This document shows positions 1-12,700 of a stretch of DNA of 64,000 bases, one piece after another. A program made the position numbers and the translations under genes. A model generated the notes under the pieces. That model was not told the DNA's origin and ran no database searches. It saw only the letters and a program-made list of their open reading frames with translations. The DNA comes from Cinclus cinclus (taxonomy: Eukaryota; Chordata; Aves; Passeriformes; Cinclidae), in assembly GCF_963662255.1 (NCBI RefSeq), contig NC_085049.1:29854142-29918141 (forward strand), written 5' to 3'. Numbering within the stretch: the first letter of the stretch is position 1; each line of letters starts with the position of its first letter.

Positions 1-3000
1 CTTTTCCCTGCCTCACTTGGCCATGTAGGCTGCTGGTCTCTTGGGATGGGAGAAGGATGCTGGGCATCTGCTCCTTCCTTCCTCGCGTTGTGGTGGGGAG
101 GGTGAGGGAGAAAACAGCAAGGCAGATAAGGGCAGTGAGGAACAGCTGGGCATAGGTGAAAGAAGGGCCATCACTGCCTTCAGGTTATGTTTCCTGCACC
201 TAAAATTACTTTCACCTTCTCACACGGAAGGAGAAACAATATGTGTCTTTGTTGCCTCCCTGTACTTTGAGGTGTTAGAGGCAGAGCCACAGCACGAAAC
301 ACTTGTGGCCCCTCCTGCTGATCCTGGGGATGGTGGTGAAAATAGAGCAGCCCTGGCTCACAGAAGGGTGCTTGGAGCTCCGGCAAGCAGGGAGACAGAA
401 TATGACAGGACAGTTCAAAGTAACAGGTATGTGTGATTTCTCCTGCCAATGCTGCCTTCCTCTCACACACCCCAATTAACTGGGGTCACAGAGCAGATTA
501 GCTGCCTTGGAGTTTTGTGAACATAAAGCAGTGAAAAATCCAGGGTGAATGGGGAAAAAAAGATCAAATAGACACTTATCTCAGCACTCCTGCCTGTCCC
601 TGGCATTTGCCAGCCTAAGGAAAGAGCCTTTCCAGAAGAGGCCAATGCAGGACAGTGCTGTATCTGTGTTGATATGTCTCCTGCTTTTCTGTCTTTTCTC
701 AGCAAAATAACAAACAGGGCACCCCCAGCAGCTGTGTTGTTTGTAGGGTTGTTGCTAGATAAGAGCTAAAATCGCTGGAGAAGCATGGGTCACAGGCAGC
801 TAGGGGAGATCAGAGTGTGCCCTTTTGCCACACTGGTGTGTGAGATGGCTTCAGTTCCTCCTCAGAAGGGAGTGGACTTAGTGCCTCCTTTCTTGGTGTA
901 AGGGAAAAGGGGTAGGAGGCAGCACATACCAGCTGAAGAGAGGTAAAAGGGCATCTCCATCTAGTTTAGGACTTGCTGAGCATGGTCTAATAATACTTGG
1001 GAGCCCAAACCAGAAACTGCCATGATGGTTCAGGTTGTGTCTGGGGTGAGAAATCTAGACAAGCAGACCTGGAATGTTCCTGAAGGTTGAGCAGCTGTGG
1101 TGACCTCATGCCTTCCCCTGTCCTTCTTCATACCCCCCTTTTTTGGGGGGCAGCAAAGCAATGCTCCCACTTCAGCTGTCATACTCAGGTTAAGTGGCTG
1201 CACTTGCTTCTGTCAAGCCAGCACATGCTCCTGTGGTGTGATCCCTTATTAGAGCAGACAGCCCACATCAGCTCTCCATTCTCCCTGCCTCCCCAGAGAC
1301 ACTGCCTCGCTCCAGAGCTGTTCCTATTCTGCTTCTCTGTGGGATGCAGCATGTCTGCCAGCTCCCCTTCCAGCTTCCCCAGGTTTGATTGCATGGAAGG
1401 TGGCTCAGGGGGAGATGTAAGAAGACAAGGATCAGGAGTGTTCTTGTAGCTGCTGACAGCCATGGGTTTTCACAAATGATTTTTTCCCTTCTCCTGAAGA
1501 TGAGCACTTTCGGAGTTCAGATGGGAAGTCCACCATGTAAACTCAACCATGTAAATTAGTTCTAACCATGTAAATGAGATTTCTTTAGCAGGATTGTACG
1601 ACACTCCTGCTGGTGAACCTCCTGTCCTAGCTTAGTATTACTGTGTTGAGGGAAAGGTCCAGAACCCTGATGTCTTCTCTAAGCATTGCTTCAGCATATT
1701 CAGAGGTGGTCTCTGGTCTCTGTCACATTTGAGTTCAGGAAGTGAGTTATGGGATGGACAAGGGAGGAGCAGGGAACAGGAATTGCTTGGGTGCTGAAAT
1801 TACTTTGGTGTCCTTTCCTTTTGTGGAAGACATGGGTGTATCTTTCATGGATGTGGGAGCCTCCAATTGCTCATGTTTCAGACTGCCAAATCCAGGAGAT
1901 AGGCTGGACTGTTTTAGGGAGAGCTGCTGCTACTTAACATTTGCTAACTAGCTAATATTTTATCCTTCTGTTTTGAAATAAAACAATGGTTCTAATGTAG
2001 AAAGATTGTACTCCCGTGTTCAGCAAGGGTGAAGACAAATGTCCTTGTGTGTAGAACCCAGTGCCATCCACCTGCTTAACTCTTCAGATGTCTTTCTTTT
2101 CCCTTACCTGATGGCCACACAGGTAAGTCACAAAATTACTGAGGTTTGGGCAATGTCTGCATCCAAAAAACTAGTTCTAACTTGCCAGAGAGGACAAAAG
2201 GCAGACCTGTACATGCCTTGTGATGGTCTTGTGCTCCAGAAGTCTGCTGCTTTCTTTACAGCTCTGGGAAGAGAAACATCACTCTGGAGGTCTGATCAAT
2301 GTAATCTGAAATTTCGCCCCCCTACTTTGTGATCTCATTCAGGGTCCATTAATGTCAACTGTACTCCTCTTGTTCACAGCCATGAGTAGGACAGCAGGTT
2401 TTCTGCAGGCATGATTCAAAATAGGCACTGAAAAGCAGGACATGTCTGAGTGCTGGTTTTCTTCATCACAAGACCTCTTCAAGAGTTGGACCTTGCTGAG
2501 GTCTGTCACAAGTGTGGTGTGGAGTTACTACTCCCTCTAGACTGTCCTTGGCTGGAATTTTTGAAGTCTGTCCCCATCAGTGGTGCAGCTAGTGGCACTG
2601 CTATATGTGGTGGTTAAAGGCTAAGGCCATGATTCCTGGATCTCCAGCTTCTTAGTCATTTTGCTCTGCTGCAGGGAAGTGTTCTGTGGAGAGACCCTTC
2701 AGGGTGCTTGGGTCCCTTGGGCCTCAGGCAGTTTGGCCACCCTGGTGACAAGTTGGCCCATGGTCTGAGCAATATGTGCTCCCTGTTGGCTTGCACACCT
2801 TCTGAGCAAGCTGCATACACAGGGCTTGGAGGGATTCCTCTCCAACCCTCTTCTCCCCCTGAAGGATGGGGCAGCATCTCTTTCCCCCTGCATCATACTT
2901 GACTTAGTTTCTCAGTAGGGTAAATTGAAGGTGAAGTACAAGCTGGTCCATAAAGCTTCCTCCCCCACCTCAGATAAGAAAGCTCATTAATACAGTAAAA

Positions 3001-4276
3001 AAAGGTCTCCATTGTTACATGAGAGCTCAAGGTCAGGCTGGTAGTAGTAACTCATATTGCTTCTAAGGTCAGCCTAAGCTTTCTCTTTCTGACAAGCCAC
3101 GATAGATTGATCATGGGGGCCCTTACATTATTTTTTTTCTTCTGAAATAGGCTTTGCTTCTCCTGACCCTGTTAATGATGTTTGACTGAGGTCATCCCAG
3201 CAAACCCTGAATCCTTCCCATTACCTTCCAGAGGGCTTGCCTTTGTGCCAAAGCATTGTATGCTTGTTAAGAATTAAGCTTTCCTGATCTCTGCTGTAGC
3301 AAAGAAGCTGTCTTCACTGGAGAGGCGAGAAATATCTTGAATGCCATCTGTCAATTAATGCTCTCATTAACACCTGAGTGACTCCCAACACCAAGCTGGT
3401 GCCTTTTTGCCAATTCAGAACTTAAAAGGTGCCAGCCCATAAGGTGAAATATCTTCAGTACATAAAATTAATTCCATTATAAAGCGTCTGTTCTGATAAG
3501 GCCTAGATTTTTGTTGTTGTTTCTTTTAACTAGAGAGATCACAGAGGCAAAGCTAGTTCTCTTGTGTGCTGTGAATCAGGTGCCCAAGAATTCTTCTTTT
3601 AATTTAGTACTGAGAACGTCCTGAAAGCAACACTTGTGCTGGGTGACTGAATGTATCCAAGTTCTCTTTCAGCTTTTAAAGCCTTTACCGGACAGAAGTA
3701 TCACCTCTATTATTTCACTTACTGGCTTACTCTGTAATAGGAACTTCAGGAGTAATTACATTTATCTTTAAACGGTCTTTGGTAGAAAGGCTGAGCTCTC
3801 CCAGTCTTGTTTTCCATGTTCCTCCCACATACAACTCTTGGACAGGAGTTGGAAGAGGTCTGTTGTTGTTCCCGCTCTCTGTCATCCTCTGGGTTTGTCA
3901 GGGTTCTTGGTGTAAATCTCAAGAACAATATACTGTCCGGGATTAGATGTAGGTCAGACTTGCCTTCTTCCCAGCAGTTTTAGCTCAAGAGCATGCCAGT
4001 ATTTACTCTTCCATTGCATTTTGTAAAGTAAATGAAACAAGAGACTTGAAACACTGTCAGCATGATAGATATTTTAGCCAGTGGGTCCAGGCAATTATTT
4101 GGCATCTAAACTTTCAGAAGGCTTATTTGTGTGTGCCAGCAGTGTCCAAACATTGTTGGTAAATTTTTGTCTCCGATATTTCAATTCCTTACCCTAATGT
4201 TTCCTTTGATCCAATATTTGCTCCCATAGGACAAGAGATTTTGTGAGGGGTGGGTTTTAGTTTTTTCTTTTTTTGG

Positions 4277-4304
4277 TTTTTTTTTTTTTTTTTTTTTTTT
4301 TTTT
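4277..4304. repeat. Poly(T) run, 28 bases
   Basis: Uninterrupted T run, extended by T-rich flanks from 4261. Could be the tail of a retroposed sequence on the minus strand, but no adjoining body was recognised. Confidence 0.95.
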
Positions 4305-7244
4305 GAAAGTGTGGCAGGGGGAGGGCTTGTAAAAAAATTGGCAGCAGTAGACCAGATAGGGCAGTGTGCTGTGACAGTAATTCCATGCTTGGGCCATGGC
4401 ATGCTGCCTGCAGGAAGCGCAGATTGACACGGGGACTCTCTTACTGAATCAGTGTTTGGTTTAGTTTTGTTTGTTTGGCTTGATTTTGTTTACAGTTTTC
4501 CAGCCAAGATCTGATTTACTTTGGAGTCTTTAAAACTAAAAACACAAGTGACTCCGCTTCCTTTGGGCATGAGGAAAAAAAAATAAGAATGTGTACCTGT
4601 AGGCATAATTCCAGCCCCAATTTGCTCAGAAGAAATTTCACGCTGAGTTTCCTCCTACAGGGTCCCTGTGGACTAGGGGTCTCTAGGTGCAGCTGTTCCC
4701 TGCCAAGCATGCACACCAGAAGCTCCAACCAAATTTTTCCATATATCCTGTCGGCTCTGTGAAATTCTCACCCTCTCTTCCTGAGGTCTCCAAAGAAGCC
4801 CCTCTAGGAAGCTGGGCATGGTGACGAACGCAGTGGCCAAGTTTCTTTTTTTCTGACAGCAGAGCATGTTAAAAGCTGGGGTGATGGGAAGGGTGCCTCT
4901 CCTTTGAGCAGGGGAAAACACTGGTATAGCCAGGCAGGGGGAGGAGTCCTCAGCTCCCCTCTGATGGAGCACAGAGAAACCTTCCCTGTTTGGGAGGCAG
5001 CCGGGCAGCAGATGGCCAGGCTGCAGCGCTGAGCTGTCAGGGCTGGATCATTTCTCTGGCTGTTCTGGGCGCTGATACCCATGGTGGAGAGGAGCCCCTC
5101 CCTCAACTTGCTCCATCTTCTTTATGCCCTGATTTTTTTGCAGCTGCTACTAAAGATCACAGGCAACTTGAGCTGCAGCCGCAGTGGTACTCTTGTGGAT
5201 TGTCTGAGGCTGTTCCTCCCCTTTGACACAGATGTGCTAGGTCGTGTCCTTCCCTGTGCCCCAGATTTCCCTTTGTATATGTAAGATATGATTAAAACTT
5301 TCAACCACAGTTGCAATTCAGCTTTGACTTCCTTTCTAATCTTTGTAAAAAAATATAGGGACCTCTGACAGCAACCCTGTGGTTTCAGAGTGTAGCCAGG
5401 GATAAGGCTAAGAATTGGACTGGGATCTTGAAAAATCATCTGCATCCATGCGGCATGTGCCACATAGATATGCATGTACCATTCTACCACTGCCCCACTA
5501 CAGCTATCCGAATTGCTTTGCACATTGGTGGGCAACTGCAAAGCAAGGGATGTTTTGACAAATGAGGAAAAGTTTCTCTCAGTTTTATGAATTATTAATG
5601 GTGCTAGTCAAGTTGGCATGGGAGAAGTTTTAGAGTTGCAGAGTTCTTCAAGGTATCTTTTCTGATGTTATAGCTGATTTCTGTAGTGCTTTTCCTTGGT
5701 TAGTGAGCTGTGTGGAAGCTGCCTGTGCTATACATCCGGAAGTGGTTGAGATGTGGTGAGAATTGTGGCCCGTGGTCTCACACTTTTCTTGTAAATTGTT
5801 TCTAAGACTCCCAATTTACTTTTGGAAGAGGGATGGTTTTCCTTTGAAAACATGCCCTGAGAAAGAATGTGCCCATGTACCAGTTTAACTTCCTTGGGAG
5901 TGCTCCAGTTTGTAGAGAAAAGGACATGACTGACCTAGCACTGCCTCCACTTGCTGAATGTTTTTACACATCTCAGTGATGCCGAGAACCTCTGGAGAAG
6001 AGATACATCTGTCTCCTCAGCTCAGAGATTTCCTTCCTGCCTTCTTCCCGCTTACAAAAGAGCTTTTGGTGGTGCTCAGCTGCAGCAGAGACTCTGTAGG
6101 ACTTTCAAAGTGTATTGCTATCCTACTACTGAGTTTGAAAGAAGGGTATTTAACAGACTGTATCTAGGTAATTCTATTCCTGGATCCAGTCTCTCTGATC
6201 CTTGGGTTTGAATTTTACAGGTAATTCTAAACAGCTATTCCTGGGCATTTCTGCTTTGTGCAGAACCCCAAGGTCAGGGTTCTCATAGATTGCTGTCCTC
6301 CCTGCAGATTTTCTTCTCCAAACCAAGAGAGCTGTTCCAGAAACATTTTCAAAGGGAAATATAAGAGATGGGATAAGTGAAACTAACTGTAGGTGTGGCA
6401 GACAGGATGAAGATGAGCACCCTACGTTTGTCTGGAGAAAAGAGGTTGGTTTCCCATTAAGAGGGAAAATATAAATTGGGTAAGATTGAGAGTGATTAGG
6501 AATGCCTTGAGACATCTGTTTCCCATCTTTGGTTCTCATTTCTATCCTTATTCAAAGCGACAAATGCACAGTAGCTGTCTTTGAAAATTGATGGGGGTAG
6601 GAGCTCAAAAGTACTCTTAAAAACAGAGCTTCTAATGCACAGAACACCGGGTGGATGGCGGAAATTTCTAGTGTTAGCCACTTATGTGAAAGTCAAACTA
6701 AAACCAAATTGGTTAAATCAACAGAGCCAATCCCTAGGGGGAAGGAGAATTACATAGGCAAAGATTTCAAATGATCTTCTGGAATTAAATGGCTTCCTGG
6801 ATCAGTTTTCTTTGAGAGCAGCCAAAATGATAGAGCAAGATAAGTGAACTCATGCAACTGGTAAAAGTATCTGTCTGATCCATGCTTTCCCACTTTTTTT
6901 CTAGGTATGGAAAAAACAGGAGTAGATAAAACCCTTTTACTTTTGTGGTTTCTTCCTGGCAATCCTTTTCATTCACTACTTATTCAGGATCCTAGGTAAA
7001 CTGCTTTTTCAGTCCATTTTATTGGAAATAGCCAGATCCTCTCCATCAGATTTGATTAAATAATTTTCTGTCTTGAGCTCTGGCTGAGTTGAAGAACTGA
7101 ACTTGTGGGGCTGAAACTTGAATGTTCTCTGAGAGCTTACAATCATTTGCCTTATCCTTCTGGACTAAGTATCTAAATGCAAGTGTTGCTTTCAGAAAAG
7201 ATGTTCTCATCATTATTTCTGTTGTGGAAGACAATCAAAGCTGC

Positions 7245-7245
<1 letters not shown>

Positions 7246-7320
<75 letters not shown>

Positions 7321-7332
7321 TTTTTCTTTTTT
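7246..7332. repeat. Compound microsatellite (TTTC)n(CT)n(T)n
   Basis: About eleven TTTC units, then about eleven CT units, then a T-rich tail. Plainly visible and expected to vary in length between individuals. Confidence 0.97.
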
Positions 7333-9524
7333 GTTTTAATCTAATGACTTATGTAAATATCTGACATTTAAGGTATGTGATCAAATATCACTCTTAAAAA
7401 ATCTGCAAAGGGAATCGATTATCGCCCCCTTTCTGAGATTGAAGTCCTTGCTGGAAATTAAGTCTTGGAGTATTTGTGAAAGATAATGCAGGAATGCACA
7501 GCTACTTTAGCTAGGTGTACTGTGTACTCAATACCTCGCTTTAAAAAAGGATGATTGCTGTAGTTTTCACCCTAAAATTACTACTTGAGGCAGTCCTGAG
7601 GCATTTCATAAAATGTCTTCCCTTTCTGACTGAGCTTTGTCAGCACAGGGGGCTGTTTCAAGTTACATTTGTCTGATTGTTGATATTAATGAAACAGTGA
7701 TACTTGGGAACACTGATGCTCTGCTTATGTCATGCAGATGGAGCAAACACCAGGTTGCAGAGGGCACTAAGTCCAGGTACAGTCGAGTATCTGTTGTTAA
7801 GTACAACCTGAGGGCTGGTAACAGTCATGGGGTGAGAGGAGGTATACTGGGGAGGTCAGCTTGCATTTGACGTCAGAAAGAAGCAGGCTGGTGAGGAGTG
7901 ATCTGCAGGGTGATCTGCACTTCTCTCTACTCAAGGAGGAAGGGAAATGCTGCCAGGTGGACATCGCTTGAGGCATCTGTTCCTTTATTCTCGCAGTCAC
8001 TGTCCAGTCATGGTCCTTGCTAAGAAGTCTGGTCTTAACCAAATGTGTGAAGACCCCTGTCTAATAGCTAACTTCTTGTTGACTTTTAATGATCCTTCTT
8101 CAGCTGGATCACACTCCTCCACCTCTTTGTTAAAATATAATAGCTTTTGTAGAAGTTAGCAATTTCTCAGGGAAATGCAATTCTGTAGTGCTGGCACCCT
8201 TCCATTAATCATATAGAGTAATCTGCTTGTGCCAAAAACCTATCAAGTGGAGCTGCCTTTTTGAGAGCTGGTGGGAATGTGTACCCAGTGGTGTTCTTGC
8301 TGGCATATGGACTTCCCGTGTGTGCAAGAATGGCTGGGCGTGGGGGGGGTCCCCTTTTGCTGTGCTCAGGGTACACAACTCGAGCAGACTGAGCGAGCCT
8401 GGAATCTCTTAGGACTCAAAGTCATATGGGCAGATCTTCAGGAAGTTTTGTATTTAGGGACATGGCCCCTTTTCATTCATTCTCCTGAAATTTTAAGCAT
8501 TCAGAATAAAGGCTTAAGTCTCATTGAAATATAGACAGGAATTCTTTTAGCCTAAAGCTCCATCAGTGGTCTTATACATGTCAGATGGGGACATACACTC
8601 TCAGTGCTAGATGAGGATAAGAAATATCTGCTTCCTTCAGTTTTATGATAAAATGCTGGCAGTGAAAGTAGGACTTAATGTAACCCAGCTACAAAATGAG
8701 AAAGATCATTTTAGTAGTAATGTTTATGAAGAGCTTAAGTGTTCAGCTTGATTATCTGGGAGAGTACAGAGGGGGGAGTCCTCTGTACTGACTCCTTTTT
8801 GGGAGGTGCACTCCTGTTGGGGATGAGTGGCATCCCTTATTGTGTGGTAGCATCCAAGCCACATGAATGAGGTGGGCTATGCTGATGTCCTGCCAGAGCC
8901 ACCAATGGAGGAACAGGCAGAAAGTGGCAGCACCTCTGGGGATGGAGAGAGAGGAGGCCAGGGACCGTGACAGGAATATGGGAAGCATACAGCAGCAAAG
9001 TGGGAAGGGGAGGAAGTGATCAGCTATGCAAAGTCTCAAGCCACTGAACCAGGGCATGGAAAACTTCTTTAGAAGTAGAGAAGTGCAGGGCTTGGCAATG
9101 ACAGATGTGAGGGGCAAAGGGAAATCTGAAGAAAATCGTCTCCACATCAAAACGGGAAGAGTTGGAAGGGGAGCAGATGCATAAATTTTGTTGCATCCCA
9201 TTTTAGTGAAGGGTGGCTATTGGTGCTAGCACAAGGGTTAAAAATGGATGAGTGGCTACCATGTTCAGCTCATTCTGCTTAAAAAGAAAACAGTCTGTGT
9301 ATAAAAAGCTGTCTGGGTATAACATGACATCCCATAGTGCTGCAATGAGATTGCTTTGTTTTGGGAATGTCAGCGCTGGAGCTGCACCCAACCATAGCTG
9401 ACAGTTTTCCTTCAGGTGTGCTCTGTCTCTGCGTTGTGTTTGTCATAGTTGCTTGGTACACCAGGTGTTTCTGGACGCTGCAAACTACAGTGTGTGTGAC
9501 TTTTCTACTTTGGTTAGATCCCAG

Positions 9525-9701
9525 ACATTTCACAGCTACCTGGAGGACATCATCAACTACCGCTGGGAGTTGGAGGAAGGGAAGCCCAACCCTTTGCGGG
9601 AGTGCACTTTCCAGGAGTTGCCCCTGCGCACGCGAGTGGAGATCCTGCACCGCCTCTGTGATTACCGCCTCGATGCAGATGATGTCTTCGACCTCCTCAA
9701 G
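9525..9701 (+). CDS. CECR2: CECR2 exon a: DDT/WHIM-like helical region
   Basis: Encodes 59 residues, [12 protein letters not shown] to DDVFDLLK, in phase 0 at both ends. It is the first CECR2 coding exon in the window. The [18 protein letters not shown] segment is typical of the helical region after the DDT core in ISWI-partner proteins. The acceptor follows a pyrimidine-rich tract ending ATCCCAG and the donor is AAG|GTGCTT. The preceding DDT residues must come from an exon upstream of the window. Confidence 0.95.
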
Positions 9702-12700
9702 GTGCTTTGGGCAGCAGGGATGAGGGAAACACTGTGGCCACAGCAGCTGGGCCAGATCAGAATCTTCCTGGCATAAGAAGGGGTCACAGTGGGTCAGCAG
9801 CTCCCTTTGCCCTCCTCTGCTTTACACTGGCTTGTCCAGGACTTGGGCCCTTGTCCTGTGTGGATGTATTCATAACACGCGAGTCGCTAAGGAAATTGGC
9901 TTCATTGGCTACTCTTTCTGCAAAGAGTGAGTTTGAAGGTGCTTTAATGGCAGTGGCAGGGCTGTGAGAGCTGAGACTGCTGCCTTGCTGAGGGATGCTG
10001 TGAGATGAAAGGATGGGTTGAGGTACTGGGGGAGCTGGGGGAGGGCAGAGGAGGGAAGGGGGGAGGGAGCTTCTCAGGGCTGTGCGTGACTGCCGCCAGC
10101 ACTAATTAGACCTTCCCTGTCAGGAGCACCAGAGATGAAATGTTAAAACGAGAGAGGCCATTCAAATTAGAGATGCCAATCTAAATCCCTCCCTGGACAG
10201 AGAGTGAACGTCGCCTTCCCTCTGGAGTAACATTTTCCCAGCTCGGCCGGGAGGAGCAGCTGTACTGCTGCTGTGGCATGGTGGAAGGGAAGGAGGGAGG
10301 GAGGTGTTTACGAAGGGGTGTCATCATGTTTTGTGTGACAATGTGGCCACTCTTCAACTTGTCACCGTCTGGCGGGGGGCTCCCGGTGGGCACAGGGCTT
10401 GGACGCCGACAGCCTCCGCGTGGAGCCGCTGGGCGAGGACAGCAGCGGTGCCCTGTACTGGTACTTCTACGGCACGCGGATGTACAAGGAGGACCCGGTG
10501 CAGGGCAAAACCAACGGAGAGCTGGCTCCAGACAGGTAACAGCCCACACTCACACCCCCTCCCATGTCTGGGGGCATGGCCCAGCCAGCCCGGCTGGAGG
10601 GGGCTCCGCCTGACTGCTGTTGTGCAGGGGGGAGCGGGGCCTGGAGAGGGGCAGTGCGGGTGGGAGCGGAGTTGCCAGGCAGGCTGGGAGCTGCCCCGCG
10701 CCATGCATTGTGTCGCAGGCAGCCTGCAGCCTTTGTGGCACCGGCAGAGCCTGCTGTGGGAGCGATGCTGCCTGCCCCACCACATTCCTGCCTGTCTGCC
10801 CCTCACCATGCTGTGCCGGCGGCTCCCAGATCAGGCTCCCAGCCAGTGGGAATCCCTCCTCTCCCTTCCCCGTCCTGTTGCTGCTCTGATTTAATCCCTC
10901 CTTTGGTTGGGTTCCTAGCAGCTGTTCCAATTTCCGTGCTCTCCTCCCATCCTGCCAGCCTCGGTTCCCTTGCTCAGTGGATATTTTGTGATGGTTTTGC
11001 CTTTTTTCAGGGGATGTGGTGGGCAGACAAACACCCCAAATGTTGCTGGGAAAACAGGCAAGAGACGAGGGCGACCTCCAAAGCGGAAAAAGCTACTGGA
11101 GGAAAATTTACTGAGGTATGGAAGGGTTGATTCTTCCTGTAACAGACGTAAAATACATACATTCCCAGAGGGAAGTGTAATGTATTTCTGGGGTTCCCCC
11201 AATAACTATGTATATACCATGCAGTCATAATTTCAATGCAACTCAGAAGTGAAGCAAGCTCAGACTTGGTCGATGCTTTGATCACTCTCCAAAGCAAATT
11301 CTGACTGAGCTGGAAGTTTGGTGAAACAGTGGGCATCACTCTTCCAACCACCTCACTTCAAATGCATTTCCACCATGCAGTGCTAGGGAATTTGCTCCTG
11401 ATAAAGAATGCCTTCATTCTGTGGCTTGAAGCTGAAATCCTGGCTATTTGAGTCCTTATAGATTTTGGGATGCTTCCTGTAAGAGCTGAGATACTGTACT
11501 TGCCAAACTTCTTCCTGCACCTTCACTTATAAAAATTTTACAAACCTATGATAAATATATGTATTTGAAAATATATATCAAATGTGTGTTCTGCAGTGTT
11601 CTTTTCATGGTTTTGCTCTGCACTTAATAATTGTGGTGTTCCCTATTCTTCTCCTCCTCAGAAAAAGCTGCATTTCGGTGATGTGAAGTTATGTACTTAT
11701 TGTATTGCTCCTTCTCTTTCTTTTTTGGTAGGGAGAAGGCAGAAGAAAACTTGCTTATCCACGAGACTCAGATAAGAAATGGTAAAGAGATTTTGCAGTA
11801 TCAGGGTTGATACCACCAGCTAATAAGGCTCTTCAGTTATCAAAACCCAGAGAGAAGCCTGAGAGACAGCCCAGCCTTCCTCAGGAGAGTCTTTCTGCTG
11901 GTCTTTGGGGCCAAGTTTGGAAGGAGGGGTTTGTGCTACAGACTGCCTGGCAGCTGGGAGCCTGGGTACCTTCAGTCTTCCTATTTTATCGTGGCTGAGC
12001 TCGGGATGAAGAAACCTAACCTATTGGGATACACTAGTGTTCAAGGGCTCACCTAAAAAAGCTGGCTGTGAATGGTCCTCATTCCAGGTGTGAGGTAAAA
12101 ACACACCCCTTGTTAGCAGGTGTGTTTTTTCAGATGGGGAAGAGAGTGGAGTCAGTGATGCTAAGATAGGGAAGGAAGAACCTTTTGATCCTCTCACATT
12201 TCCTTCCTCATGGCCATTGGGTGGCTGAGAGTGGTAAACCCTGTCTTGGGGATACCCAGCTAAGGGTTAACAAGGTAAAAAGTGATTTAGCGACATGATG
12301 TGAAAGTGAGTTCAAGGGAGCTGGGACTCATTTGTCATACATGTGTATCCACTGGCTTCCACAAAACCCAGGGACTCAGCCTGCCTTTTGCTTCACAATA
12401 AAAGGCAAGGGTGGCATTGTCTTTCCCATGCCTCCTTCCCTATGCCCTTTGTCTTCAGATTTCCTGGCAGCTACTTCGGCTGCTTTGGAGCAATGTACGA
12501 TGTGCGTGAGGCTGCATGATGTGCGTGAGGTGCTGAGGGTTTTATCAGATCATTGTCTTCCAGCAAATTATGTCACTTCAGCTGCAGAGTAATCTTGTGC
12601 TGGCACAAAGCAGTGCCTTAGTCCTGTTTGCTATTGAAATGATCTGTCAGTGGGCAGCTGGCAATGGAATGAGAAGCAAGGATGCAGGCTTTGGGGGCAG

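Larger units (their letters stand above)
1..9524 (+). other. CECR2: CECR2 intron (5' part outside window)
   Basis: No exon recognised. The expected upstream CECR2 coding sequence (human residues before TFHSYLED) was looked for and not found, so this is taken as the 3' part of an intron. It holds a 28-base T run (4277-4304), a TTTC/CT/T microsatellite (7246-7332) and a perfect hairpin (8763-8789). Confidence 0.75.

Noticed and set aside
41..436. 131-codon open frame at the start of the window
   Set aside because: Lies in CECR2 intron, no recognisable motif and no match to the missing CECR2 N-terminus.
4181..4402. Lys-rich minus-strand open frame
   Set aside because: The lysines come from the poly(T) run at 4277-4304.
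5112..5230. Possible exon after a TTTTTTTGCAG acceptor-like site
   Set aside because: The following frame has no similarity to CECR2 upstream sequence and no matching donor in phase.
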